NCBI RefSeq assembly: GCF_024586455.1
Contig: NW_026089624.1
Location: 13,049,341 to 13,113,340, forward strand
Length of the DNA: 64,000 nt
Direction: 5' to 3'
From: Bactrocera neohumeralis
Taxonomy: Eukaryota; Arthropoda; Insecta; Diptera; Tephritidae
Of the stretch, positions 10,250-20,800 are shown one piece after another (position 1 is the stretch's first letter; each line of letters opens with the position of its first letter). The notes beneath the pieces are model-generated. The model had not been told where the DNA came from, did no database searches, and saw only the letters and a program-made list of their open reading frames with translations. Both the position numbers and the translations under genes were made by a program.

Positions 10250-10990
10250 TGGTTGTTGTTAGCGTCTGTCCAGCGTTGGAGATTCGACGGTAAGGACCAA
10301 CGGTCGTAACAGCGTTACCGTTTAAGCCCACGGTGCGATTCGATACAGCGCCACATCGGTCGACTCCGGACCGTTACGGGGACTTTGTCCGGCCGGCGGC
10401 CAATTGAGTGGCCTTAGTCCGACCACTGGTTGGGGTTGTGGGCTGTGCCACCGCGAGCACGCCATAATCGACCGCTTGGGTGGTCGCTGTGAGCGGGCCC
10501 TTGCGTGGGTTGCACTTTTCAGCGCGTTCAGACGCACGCACCTGGAGAGCAGCATCTTTCTGTTAGTGGTCTCGGTGGTACGCCAGCGGATCAACTGTCA
10601 ATGTGACGTGGGTATCTGCCTGCGAAGGCTGCAAAGCGTCTAGTGATCAAATTAAGCGTGATCAGCGCCCCAAAGTGTAAGTGCATGCACAACACCACAC
10701 TCTGGAAGAAACCAAGGTATGAGTCGCCCCACACACACACTTTGGTTACCGTTTGAAAACCAAAGGAAACACGGTGCCACCTTGGTCGGGTTCAGGCCCA
10801 TCTAAAACCTCTGCCGTACTCTGGGTCCGGCACCCGGCCGCAGTGCGACTCCACATTGGACAATTGCCCTTCCTGCATTTAGGTGTAAACCACAGCCACC
10901 ACGAATCTCCCCAAAGGGCCAAGACCCAACGAGCAGACTGAAGCGAACTTCAGGGGCGGAGCACGCCATAATCGACCGTCTTTGGGTGGT
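10250..10990 (+). mobile_element. R1-clade 5'UTR, isolated copy
   Basis: The segment from about 10305 (GTTACCGTTTAAGCCCA, CAGCGCCACATCGGTCGACTC, AGCACGCCATAA) matches the sense strand of the 5'UTR of the minus R1-clade copy (reverse complement of about 16680-16890). From 10560 on (GGTACGCCAGCGGATCAA, CATCTAAAACCTCTGCCGT, GGGTCCGGCACCCGG) it also matches 11237-11590 in the same orientation. No ORF1 follows, so this is a 5' fragment or a partial duplication. Confidence 0.65.
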
Positions 10991-11236
10991 CGCTTGTTAC
11001 TGCCAGTCGAGCCCCCCGAGGTTCTTAAGAACCCGACGTATGATTTTTTTGTTATCCCTTTCATTTTGTGTTTGTTATATAATCGCAAACCCATTCAATG
11101 AATTTGATAGTATTTCAATATAGCACTTTTCTGACATCTCTCACCATGCCGACATTCAATAAACCAGACATGCTCGGACATAGTGCATTTGGATTTTAGT
11201 CTGTACGACAGGCATGAACCCGGGAATATTCTACCC
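10991..11236. other. Short unassigned interval
   Basis: It holds a perfect small palindrome (GGTTCTTAAGAACC near 11022) and AT-rich DNA. No gene or recognised repeat was seen. Confidence 0.35.
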
Positions 11237-11758
11237 TCCCCGCAGTGGTACGCCAGCGGATCAACGTCCGGTGTGTTTTACGTGGGCACCTGCTGACGAC
11301 AGCCTTACTCCACGGCGCTCAAAAGCACAGCGGATCAAATCAATGCGTTGATCAGCGCCCTGAGAATGCAAAGCATTTTCAGTACCAATTGGCAGTGTGG
11401 AATGGACACACTAACCACCTTGGTAGGGTTCGAGGCCCATCTAAAACCTCTGCCGTGCTTTGGGTCCGGCACCCGGTTGCAATGCAACTCCACATTCAAC
11501 TGACAAAGTCAGTTCTTCCCGCGATTTGGGTTTTAACCACAACCACCACGATACTCCCCGAGGGGCCAGTCCGCACGAGCAGGTTGGAGCGAACTCCAAG
11601 GGCTCCTGCTCCCCGTGGTACCAGAATTAAGTCTCCGGTCAGACCTCGTAGCCGAAACTACTACCAGTTGAGCTTCCATACGGCTCTGGACTGGTGGCCA
11701 GGGGTTGGACCCCATACACACATCCCTTACACACACCAATCATACAGAAACTAAAACC
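11237..11758 (-). other. R1-clade copy A 3'UTR
   Basis: It is nearly identical, in reverse complement, to 20302-20800 after ORF2 of copy B, which shows it belongs to the element. Read on the plus strand, it also resembles the sense 5'UTR of the same family (16500-16760 reverse complement, and 10560-10960 direct). Shared blocks include CTCAAAAGCACAGCG, CCAATTGGC and GTCCGGCACCCG. So the element carries an inverted relative of its 5'UTR at its 3' end. Confidence 0.7.
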
Positions 11759-14700
11759 CTAATTTCCAGCTAACCGCCTTCGCCGCTTAAATAATTCACG
11801 CGCATACGACCCTAGCTGTTCGGTATTCCGACTAGTGGAGATCACACCACTAACATCTAATCGTCCATCAGTCCAGCTAATCCCCATACCACCCAGATCC
11901 CTAATGTCCGAGTACATCGGGCACTCCGCAATTAAATGCGACCAGTTTTCTAAAACTGCCCCACAAAAACACCCCGACGTATCCGAAAGGTGCCTCTGAT
12001 GCAAAAATGCATTCAGAGGCCCATGCCCCGTAAGAAGGAAACCCAGACTCAGACAGAATCTGAAGTCTGGGTTATCCACAACGAACCCCACGTCCCGAAT
12101 GTACTCGTACGTCACTCGGCCGTTAGGACTATTGTCCCAACGTTCTTGCCACCTACACCTAACCCTATCATCTAGGAGCCTCTTGCTCCCTAGATATCCC
12201 TCCCTCTCCACATCATCGTCGGAAATCCAGTCATTCCGCAGCAATGACACACTCAAGCCCCTTCTTAACCTGAATGCAACAGCACGCTGTATGACAATCA
12301 GGTCAAGAGGGGGTGCACCTAACAAAACCTGCATCGCATCCGTTGAGACGGTGCGACATACAGGCAAACATGCAAGCATCATGCAACGCTGGATTGAGAG
12401 GAGTTTTTGAGAACCCCAGACAGTCGTGGCTGTCTCCCACCATACAGGGGCTCCATAAGTGGCACAGGCCACAAACAAGCCACGATATATGGTGCGGACA
12501 GCACGACGTCCGAGACCCCAATCGCTCCTCAAAATCCGTCGTATTTTGCCTACAGTTGCCTGCAGTCGCTCCTTCACTATCGCCAAGTGTGGAGTAAAAC
12601 ACATCCTTTCACTCATGGTCAGTCCCAGATATTTGACTTGCGTCACGTATCTGATGCTGACCCCATTCACACGGACAATCGGTGGACGACCCGATGACAA
12701 TCTACCTTTCAGCAGCATTGCCACCGTTTTGTCCATCGATATGTCGACCCCCACACCTAACCCCAAGAATTAACGATCTCTAAGAGATCTCCTCCCGCCC
12801 GTTCTAACTCCGCTCTCGAGCGACCTTCAACCATAAGAAGAAGGTCGTCCGCATACGCACAACATTTACAGAGTGGCTCGAGCTGCCCAAGCAGAGTGTC
12901 CATCATAAGGTTCCAAATATATGGACCACAGATGGAACCCTGCGGGCAGCCTCGAACAACTCCGATCTCCACACTCCCATTCATGCCGACAAGAGAGGCC
13001 TTTCTGTCCGAAAAATAACTCCGCCAAAGAGTAATTTCCGGACAGCCAAGCTCCTCCAGCCGTTGCACCACTCGATCCCAGCTTAGGTAATCAAACGCCC
13101 CCTTGAAGTCAACAAATATGCCAAGGACATATTTGTTGACATTCTCCCTAACAACATTCTGAACTAAGAACCACGCATCCTCTATACTGCGTCCTTTCCT
13201 GAACCCAAACTGCCTATCCGACCACATACCCCGCGTTAGCTCCTGAAGCCGTTCCACCATGACTCTTTCCAGCACTTTTCCAAGTACTGGAAGGAGACTG
13301 ATGCCCCGATAAGATCGAGGATCGCTCCTGACCTTATCAGGGGACTTCAGGAGAGGAACAACCCTAGCACTTTTCCACTCGCGTGGAAAATATCCCTCCC
13401 AGACGCACTTATCATAAATGGCCTCCAGGTATTCCGGAATGAACTTCCATAAGCTTTTACACATCTCACCGTTCAAACCATCAAAACCTGGGGACCGTTT
13501 AGACCTAACCAGGCCAAAGGCGTACCCCAACTCCCCATCATCTAATGGAGGGACAGGCACCTCTTGTGCTTGAGGTACCTGCACCTCCGACCTAGGAAAG
13601 AACGCACCTAACAGAACCCCCGCACACTCTCTCCACGACGACAACAGAGTGTCACCGACGCGAAGAGAGGTGATATCTTCCCTCCTACGACCCCGGCAGA
13701 TCCTATAGACCTGACCCCAGGGGTCGTTCCTATTCTCTCCCACAAAGCTCCTCCACTCTTCCTCTTTGCTTTTCACCAGCATCTCCTTATATTCCCTATC
13801 CGCACAACTAAATTCATACCTAAGCTGGGACAGCCTATCAGAATTGGACCGTCGGGCGCGTTGAAACTTTCGCCTCAATCGCCTGACAGTCCTCCTCTTC
13901 AAGGTCAGCTCACGCGTCCACCATTTGATTTTACTAACCTTAGAACAGTCATACCTACGAAAAACCCTATCATTCACCCCCCAGACTACCTCATAGAGAC
14001 GAGCAATTTGCTCGTCCACCCCCAACTCCTCAAACTCACTAAGCGGTATACAAGATACCGCTTCCCTAACCGAGAGTCCATATTGGTTCCAGTCAGTACC
14101 AGAGGTACGCCATCGCCGCAATGGACTCTCATAAGGCGAGGGAGGGGATCGAGGGGTAACCATAATTTGAATCAAATTATGATCACTCAATCCCCACCCC
14201 CCTAACCTCCCAGCTAACACTAAAAGCCCTACTTGCTGCCTCGTTCATAAGCGTCACGTCAATGTCACTTACGCCCCCAGGCCCTTCAAACGTATACCAT
14301 TCACTCGGCTCATTCAAAATGTGGAGGCTTTTAGCCACCACCCATTCACTTAATGCCTCGCCTCGACTGTGGCTTTGGTATCCAGACGAATGCCGGGATA
14401 CCTTGCTAAACCACATCGAGGACGAGGCATTCGCATCCAGCCCTAGGATAAATGGACTGCTACTCGCAAGTAGTAGCAGCTTATCCATGTAGCCCAGGTA
14501 GGGCTCTAGGGGCTCGCTATATTTACAATAAATACTAGCTACAATCATCCTACCGAACTCCCCTTCTAAAGCTACACATATACCCAGTTGTGAAGAATCC
14601 ACAACTACGCAATCGTAGCGTGGATTATTCACAACTATTGCAGCGTTAGCTCTAAGGTCAGTGAAGACCTTAAAACCCCCAGGAAGACCCCGAACCACAC

Positions 14701-14830
14701 CATTGGTGGCGTAGGGCTCCTGGAGTAGAGCAATACTGCACCCATCCTCTACCATACAACCCCCCAACTCACACATCACGGCATAAGAGCCCTGACAGTT
14801 GGGACAGTTAAGCTGGATGATCCCACCCAT
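11759..14830 (-). pseudogene. R1-clade ORF2: endonuclease and reverse transcriptase (copy A)
   Basis: ORF2 nicks the target and copies the RNA there. The ATG at 14830 opens an endonuclease (14830-14183) with ALLQEPYATNG (catalytic Glu), SIYCKYSEPLEPYL and SDIDVTLMNEAA. A frameshift near 14190 passes to 14220-12757, with LSDHNLI (end of EN), RSKRSPGFDGLNGEM, RSYRGISLLPVLGKVLE, FVDFKGAFDYLSW (motif A), GCPQGSICGP and CAYADDLLLM (YADD intact). A one-base deletion near 12766, where copy B reads on, shifts to 12766-11759 with the thumb and CFCG...HLIAEC zinc motif. With only two frameshifts and no missing domain it is one of the best-preserved polymerases here, but still broken. Confidence 0.9.
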
Positions 14831-16481
14831 CAGTGTCTGGCGAGGGCGCGCTCAACAAGGCCACAATATATAGGGCAGGCAGCTGACATCATCAGATGCC
14901 CAGCTGGTCTACCCTTAAACTCACAGTTGCGACAATGAGGAGCATTGACGCAACTGGCAGCTTTGTGGCCTTCTTGGCCGCACCTCCGACAGACATCTGC
15001 TTTGGCCCTACACTCAGCCACTCTATGGTCAAAACCCATACACCGGAAGCAGCCAGCGACGGGGCTGTCCGGTCGCACCCGGAAGTAAAACCACTTTATG
15101 TAGCAGCCACCTTTCTCCAAGAGGGCGGACATCAACTTGTCCGTACCCTCCAGGACGACGTTGGTGCTACCGTCAGCGGTCACCTTCCAGGGGCGACTGA
15201 CCATCCTCACGTCAGTCCTCAGGGCTGCCGGGCTGAAGTCCTTGAGGTTCAGCTCAAGCAGATCCTCCATGAATTTCTCATGGGGGATCGCCGTATGAAC
15301 CCCCTGGACCACAACCCGACGACCCAACTTCCGGTTGACAGAGACGTCCAACCCCACCTCCCCGAATTTCTTGTTATTCGCAACTTTCTCCCTCTCAAGA
15401 ACAGAGGGAGTGCGAATAACCGCCCCACCACCCTTAATCGGTCTAAGGTCATGGACCCTCACACCAAGTGAGGGACCCACCTCCTTGACCACCTTCTTTA
15501 TAACCTCCTTAGAGGAAGTTGCAGGCCCCTTACTCCTCACCACGACCGACCAGGTCTCCACAGGCTTCGGCGTCACCGGTGTGATCGCATCCAGCACAGG
15601 TGCAGGAGGCGGAGGCATCGGTGCCGACGGAGCCGGCATTGACCTGCTCGGCGTCGAGGGGTGGCCCCCGCAACTTCCCTTAAGGGCATCTACCTGACCG
15701 CGAAGATGGGCATTTTCGGTAATTACCGTCATCAGGAGCGCCTCATACTTTGAGGCAAGCTCCAACAGCCCCTTCGCGGTCTCCCTCTCAAAGCCCTTGG
15801 CCTCAAAGACCAGCTCATTGAGCTCCCCAGTTATACGCTTTGCAGCCGCCACATGGCTGACTGCCCCACCCCCAACAACAACAGCTCCCCTTGGAAGAGC
15901 CCGCGTTCCCTCTTTGTTGCCACTCGCGACACGAGTGACAACTTTCGCAGCGCCCTCCTTCGCGACGCCCACTCCTTTGCCCACCGTACTAGACGGATGG
16001 GCAACGCTCCCACTACCGCTACCTCCCTCGTTACGCGACGACCCCGTACGCGCAGCCGCTTTCACGGTGGTGGCCACTAAGGCACTCCCACCACAACACC
16101 CGCTCCCTCCCTCGACACCCCCTACGTTACGCGGCGACCCCGCACGCGCAACCACCTTCTCAGCGGAGGCCACGTTGGCACTCCCGCCACAACTCCCGCT
16201 CCCTCCCTCTGTACCCCTACGTTACGCGGCGACCCAGCACGCGTAACCACCTTCTCGACGGAGGCCACGGTGGCACTCCCGCCACAGCTCTCGCTCCCTC
16301 CCTCGCTTCCGTTCTCCTTACGCGGCGACCCCAAACGCGCCTTACTCCGCGGTGGAGACTTTACCGTCGCTCCCGTCGTTTCCCCCTCGCCGCCCGACGT
16401 GGAGTCATCCACGACTGTGGAAGCGGCGGATTCTCCGCTTCCAGCGAGGGCCTTCGTCCTCCTCTTCCGTCCAGGAGGCAT
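14828..16481 (-). pseudogene. R1-clade ORF1, Gag-like with three zinc knuckles (copy A)
   Basis: ORF1 binds the element RNA. The true ATG is at 16481, just after a conserved 5'UTR motif (CTGAAGGGTTAGTT). The N-terminus is basic and repetitive, with several copies of an EKVVxRAGSPRNVGG-like unit. A frameshift within the repeats near 16130-16210 separates it from the main frame (16173-14830). The middle is a coiled-coil-like stretch (ELVFEAKGFERETAKGLLELASKY) and a Pro-rich linker. The C-terminus has CFRCMGFDHRVAEC, CRRCGQEGHKAASC and a longer third motif, CRNCEFKGRPAGH. The stop overlaps the ORF2 start. Confidence 0.87.
16090..16335. repeat. Tandem repeat of about 90 bp inside R1-clade ORF1
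   Basis: Three imperfect units share ACGTTACGCGGCGACCC, AACCACCTTCTC, GGAGGCCACG and GGCACTCCCGCCACA. In protein they encode the repeated RAGSPRN motif. The reading frame slips between units, so recombination or slippage in the array probably caused the ORF1 frameshift. Confidence 0.75.
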
Positions 16482-16940
16482 CTCGCTTCCCAACTAACCC
16501 TTCAGTCGGACTGATCCGCTGGCGCCGTTCAGTTGAATGTGGAGTTGAGCTCGGGTGCCGGACCTCAAAGCGGCAGAGGGAGGGCCTCGAGGTGGTTTCT
16601 GTGGCCAATTGGTCGGACTGAAAATGTTTGTCCGGGGCCATCCGTGAGAGTTGCGCTGTGCTTTTGAGCTTGCCGAATCTGTACGCGCGAGTAAACGGTA
16701 ACGCAAGGGCCGGTAACCGCGACCAGAAGCGGTCGATTTTTATGGCGTGCTGCTGGCACACCGGTGTGTCCAACCCCTGACCACGTGGTCGGTGGTAAAC
16801 GCCACTCAATTATTACAAACAGTAAGGGAGTCGACCGATGTGGCGCTGCGAAGCTTGGGCTTAAACGGTAACGTGGTGCTGTTGTGTTACGAACCCTGCC
16901 AGTAGTTCTTAAATTAGACCGTTCCGACGTTGGACAACGC
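16482..16940 (-). other. R1-clade copy A 5'UTR
   Basis: GC-rich leader before ORF1. It matches the isolated copy at 10250-10990 and ends with GCGGATCAGTCCGACTGAAG followed by GGTTAGTT, a motif found before ORF1 starts at three places in this cluster (16481 minus, 17068 plus, 17322 plus). The outer edge is not sharply defined. Confidence 0.65.
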
Positions 16941-17094
16941 TTGTGGCCTGTCCAGCTGGAGAATGCTCACTTGGCACACAGTCCAGTACGGTGCAAGAGC
17001 GCACAATCTGAATCGCAAAAAATCAGCTGCGAAGCGGATCAGTCCGCTGAAGGGTTAGTTACAAAAGATGTCGCCGCGTAACGTAGAGGGTGTC
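16941..17094 (+). mobile_element. Small R1-clade 5'UTR/ORF1-start fragment
   Basis: GCGGATCAGTCCGCTGAAGG then GTTAGTT leads to an ATG at 17068 that begins MSPRNV, an ORF1-repeat-like peptide that stops at once. It sits between the two head-to-head copies and looks like a third, very short copy. Confidence 0.5.
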
Positions 17095-17321
17095 GAGGGT
17101 TGGACTCGCGAGCACGCGGGTTAAAGAGGGCTATGGCACACGCGAGGTATTGGCGGCCAACCAAAACGCGTAAACAAATACCCCGGCCAAAAATCACGAG
17201 AAAACACTTTGGGCATTCAGACGCAACGATGGAGAGCAGCTGCTCCGTCTATCCGCGTCGACAGTCAACTAACGTGGACGCCAGCGGATCAATCCGACTG
17301 AAGGGTTAGTTGGGAGGCGTG

Positions 17322-18213
17322 ATGCCTCCAGCGACTGCGCGACGGGGTCGTGGAAGCAATGATGGTGGGAGCGGATGAGTCCACGTGGTGGGATGGAACG
17401 ACTCCCAAACGACGGAGTAAGGTCTCCGGTTAGGCGTACATGGTGGGCAATGGAGTGGGCGAGAGTTGTGGGGAGGCCATCGTGGCCTCCGTTTCGTTAC
17501 GCGTGCGGGCTCTCGTATCGGGAGTTGTGGCGAGCCAACGTGGCCGCTGAAAGGGTCGCCGCGTAACGTAGGGCGAGGGAGGGATCGGGTGTTTGGTGGG
17601 AGTGCCATTCCGTCTAGGGGATCTGTGGTGTTGTGGAACCACGAGGGAGCTAAACGAGAAACGAGCTTGTGTCCGGGAGCCAAGGGCTGGATGCAATCAC
17701 ACCGGTGATGAGAGAGACCGCGAAGAGGGCTGTTGGAAGCTTGCCTCTTGGTGGGGGGTAGACCAATTAAGGCGCTCTGTTCTGATGAGTGAAGGGAGGT
17801 ACTGGACGTCTTACCGAAGTTGTCGCCGGGTGGTGGTCCACGGAGCATACGGAATGAGGAATTCATGGCTCCGGCCATCTTCGCGGTCATGAGCTGGTCT
17901 TTGAGGAAGGGCTTTAGGGGGAATTGTTGACTGACGCTCCTATGGAGGCCAAAACCCCGGTCGACGCCGAGGGTACGGCAAGTTGGTCCACCCTCTTGGA
18001 TGCCATAAAGTGGCTCCGTCGGCACCGATGCCTCCGCCTCCTGCACCTGTGCTGGATGCGATCACACCGGTGACGCCGAAGCCTGTGGAGACCTGGTCGG
18101 TCGTGGTGAGGAGTAAGTGGCCTGCAACTTCCTCTAAGGAGGTTCCATAAAGAAGGTATATGGTCAAAAGGTGGGTCCCTCGCTTGGGTGTGAGCTTGGT
18201 CCTATGATTTTGT
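17322..18213 (+). pseudogene. R1-clade ORF1, degenerate (copy B)
   Basis: The ATG at 17322 follows the conserved 5'UTR motif. The frame (MPPATARRGRGS) breaks within about 20 codons. Scattered repeat-like segments (GSPRNVG near 17555) and the segment matching copy A ORF1 near 15640-15420 (17995-18265, including PMPPPPAPVLDAITPVTPKPVETW in broken frames) identify it. It has many stops and cannot be translated. Confidence 0.7.
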
Positions 18214-20301
18214 TTGGGGGTTAATGATCTTAGACCAATTAAGGGTGGTGGGGCGGTTATTCGAGCTGATAAGGAGATGCTGGTGAAAAGTAAAGAGGAA
18301 GAGTGGAGGAGTTTTGTGAGAAAGAAGAGGAACGACCCCTGGGGTCAGGTCTATAGGATCTGCCGGGGTCGTAGGAGGGAGGATGTGACGTCTCTTCGCG
18401 TCGGTGACACTCTGTTGTCGTCGTGGAGAGGGTGTGCGGGGGTTCTGTTAGGTGCGTTCTTTCCTAGGTCGGAGGTGCAGGTACCTCAAGCACACGAGGT
18501 GCCTGTCCCTCCATTAGATGATGGGGAGTTGGGGTACGCCTTTGGCCTGGTTAGGTCTAAACGGTCCCCAGGTTTTGATGGTGTGAACGGAGAGATGTGT
18601 ATAAGCTTATGGAAGTTCATTCCGGAATACCTGGAGGCCATTTATAATAAGTGCGTCTGGGAGGGATATTTTCCACGCGAGTGGAAAAGTGCTAGGGTTG
18701 TTCCTCTCCTGAAGTCCCCTGATAAGGTCAGGAGCGATCCTCGATCTTATCGGGGCATCAGTCTCCTTCCAGTACTTGGAAAAGTGCTGGAAAGAGTCAT
18801 GGTGGAACGGCTTCAGGAGCTAACGCGGGGTATGTGGTCGGATAGGCAGTTTGGGTTCAGGAAAGGACGCAGTATAGAGGATGCGTGGTTCTTAGTTCAG
18901 AATGTTGTTAGGGAGAATGTCAACAAATATGTCCTTGGCATATTTGTTGACTTCAAGGGGGCGTTTGATTACCTAAGCTGGGATCGAGTGGTGCAACGGC
19001 TGGAGGAGCTTGGCTGTCCGGAAATTACTCTTTGGCGGAGTTATTTTTCGGACAGAAAGGCCTCTCTTGTCGGCATGAATGGGAGTGTGGAGATCGGAGT
19101 TGTTCGAGGCTGCCCGCAGGGTTCCATCTGTGGTCCATATATTTGGAACCTTATGATGGACACTCTGCTTGGGCAGCTCGAGCCACTCTGTAAATGTTGT
19201 GCGTATGCGGACGACCTTCTTCTTATGGTTGAAGGTCGCTCGAGAGCGGAGTTAGAACGGGCGGGAGGAGATCTCTTAGAGATCGTTAATTCTTGGGGTT
19301 TAGGTGTGAGGGTCGACATATCGATGGACAAAACGGTGGCAATGCTGCTGAAAGGTAGATTGTCATCGGGTCGTCCACCGATTGTCCGTGTGAACGGGGT
19401 CAGCATCAGATATGTGACGCAAGTCAAATATCTGGGACCGACCATGAGTGAAAGGATGTGTTTTACTCCACACTTGGCGAATGTAAAGGAGCGACTGCAG
19501 GAAACTGTAGGCAAAATACGACGGATTTTGAGGAGCGATTGGGGTCTCGGACGTCGTGCTGTCCGCACCATATATCGTGGTTTGTTTGTGGCCTGTGCCA
19601 CTTATGGAGCCCCTGTATGGTGGGAGACAGCCACGACTGTCTGGGGGTCTCAAAAACTCCTCTCAATCCAGCGTTGCATGATGCTTGCTTGTTTGCCTGT
19701 ATGTCGCACTGTCTCAACGGATGCGATGCAGGTCTTGTTAAGTGCACCCCCTCTTGACCTGATTGTCATACAGCGTGCTGTTCCATTCAGGTTAAGAAGG
19801 GGCTTGAGTGTGTCATTGCTGCGGAATGACTGGATTTCCGACGATGATGTGGAGAGGGAGGGATATCTAGGGAGCAAGAGGCTCCTAGATGATAGGGTTA
19901 GATGTAGGTGGCAAGAACGTTGGGACAATAGTCCTAACGGCCGAGTGACGTACCAGTACATTCGGGACGTGGGGTTCGTTGTGGATAACCCAGACTTCAG
20001 ATTTTGTCTGAGTCTGGGTTTCCTTCTTACGGGGCATGGGCCTCTGAATGCATTTTTACATCAGAGGCACCTATCGGATACGTCGGGGTATTTTTGTAGG
20101 GCAGTTTTAGAAAACTGGTCGCATTTAATTGCGGAGTGCCCGATATACTCAGACATTAGGGATCTGGGTGGTATGGGAATTAGCTGGACTGATGGACGAT
20201 TAGATGTTAGTGGTGTGATCTCCACTAGTCAGAAAACCGAACAGTTAGGGTCGTTTGCGCATGAATTATTTAAGCGGCGAAGGCGGTTAGCTGGAAGTTA
20301 G
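18214..20301 (+). CDS. R1-clade RT, 695-codon open frame fused to an ORF1 remnant
   Basis: This is the longest open frame in the window. It begins with the ORF1 segment NDLRPIKGGGAVIR and then, at a deletion junction near 18266, enters ORF2 in frame at EMLVKSKEEEWRSF. The first ATG is at about 18277. RT motifs are complete: RSKRSPGFDGVNGEM, RSYRGISLLPVLGKVLE, FVDFKGAFDYLSW, GCPQGSICGP and CAYADDLLLM. The C-terminal zinc motif reads YFCRAVLENWSHLIAEC, so one Cys of copy A's CFCG is Tyr and a Gly is Arg. There is no endonuclease, so it could not start its own insertion. Expression is unproven; it is probably a young pseudogene. Confidence 0.85.
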   Translation: MGVNDLRPIKGGGAVIRADKEMLVKSKEEEWRSFVRKKRNDPWGQVYRICRGRRREDVTSLRVGDTLLSSWRGCAGVLLGAFFPRSEVQVPQAHEVPVPPLDDGELGYAFGLVRSKRSPGFDGVNGEMCISLWKFIPEYLEAIYNKCVWEGYFPREWKSARVVPLLKSPDKVRSDPRSYRGISLLPVLGKVLERVMVERLQELTRGMWSDRQFGFRKGRSIEDAWFLVQNVVRENVNKYVLGIFVDFKGAFDYLSWDRVVQRLEELGCPEITLWRSYFSDRKASLVGMNGSVEIGVVRGCPQGSICGPYIWNLMMDTLLGQLEPLCKCCAYADDLLLMVEGRSRAELERAGGDLLEIVNSWGLGVRVDISMDKTVAMLLKGRLSSGRPPIVRVNGVSIRYVTQVKYLGPTMSERMCFTPHLANVKERLQETVGKIRRILRSDWGLGRRAVRTIYRGLFVACATYGAPVWWETATTVWGSQKLLSIQRCMMLACLPVCRTVSTDAMQVLLSAPPLDLIVIQRAVPFRLRRGLSVSLLRNDWISDDDVEREGYLGSKRLLDDRVRCRWQERWDNSPNGRVTYQYIRDVGFVVDNPDFRFCLSLGFLLTGHGPLNAFLHQRHLSDTSGYFCRAVLENWSHLIAECPIYSDIRDLGGMGISWTDGRLDVSGVISTSQKTEQLGSFAHELFKRRRRLAGS

Positions 20302-20800
20302 GGTTAGTTTCTGTATGATTGTAAGTGATGTGTGTAAGTGATGTGTGTATGGGGTCCAACCCCTGGTCACCAGTCCAGAGCCGTATGGAAGCTCCACTGG
20401 TAGTAGTTTCGGCTACGAGGTCTGACCGGAGACTTAATTCTGGTACCACGGGGAGCAGGAGCCCTTGGAGTTCACTCCAACCTGCTCGTGCGGACTGGCC
20501 CCTCGGGGAGTATCGTGGTGGTTGTGGTTGAAACCCAAATCGTGGGAAGAACTGACTTTGTCAGTTGAATGTGGAGTTGCATTGCAACCGGGTGCCGGAC
20601 CCAAAGCACGGCAGAGGTTTTAGATGGGCCTCGAACCCTACCAAGGTGGTTAGTGTGTCCATTCCACACTGCCAATTGGTACTGAAAATGCTTTGCATTC
20701 TCCGGGCGCTGATCAACGCATTGATTTAATCCGCTGTGCTTTTGAGCGCCGTGGAGTAAGGCTGTCGTCAGCAGGTGCCCACGTAAAACACACCGGACGG
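20302..20800 (+). other. R1-clade copy B 3'UTR
   Basis: Nearly identical to the reverse complement of 11250-11758. It contains blocks that are the reverse complement of the family's own 5'UTR, such as CAGTTGAATGTGGAGTTG and GGGTGCCGGACC. It ends in ACACACCGGAC, where RTE-like sequence takes over. Confidence 0.7.

Larger units (their letters stand above)
11237..16940 (-). mobile_element. R1-clade non-LTR retrotransposon, near full length (copy A)
   Basis: Right to left: 5'UTR (about 16940-16482), ORF1 (16481-14828), ORF2 (14830-11759) and 3'UTR (11758-11237). ORF1 stop and ORF2 start overlap as TGATG at 14828-14832, a coupling seen in R1-clade elements. Copy B (17095-20800) lies head to head with it. 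I found no 28S rDNA flanks, so this is a dispersed R1-clade family and not an rDNA R1. Confidence 0.88.
17095..20800 (+). mobile_element. R1-clade non-LTR retrotransposon, internally deleted (copy B)
   Basis: It includes a partial 5'UTR (17095-17321), a decayed ORF1 (17322 to about 18265), ORF2 from the pre-RT region on (about 18268-20301) and a 3'UTR (20302-20800). Comparison with copy A shows a deletion of about 1.6 kb that removes the end of ORF1 with its zinc knuckles and the whole endonuclease. At 20801 it abuts an RTE-like fragment. Confidence 0.87.

Noticed and set aside
12099..12697. Several plus-strand frames of about 100 codons, and the mirror set at 19041-19961
   Set aside because: They are antisense shadows of the R1-clade ORF2. 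The same shadows occur in both copies because the copies are near-identical.
15797..16246. Pro/Thr/Ala-rich 149-codon plus-strand frame
   Set aside because: Antisense of the GC-rich, repetitive R1-clade ORF1. No independent motif.
11237..20800. R1 element sitting in ribosomal DNA
   Set aside because: No 28S rRNA sequence is seen on either side, and neighbours are other transposons.
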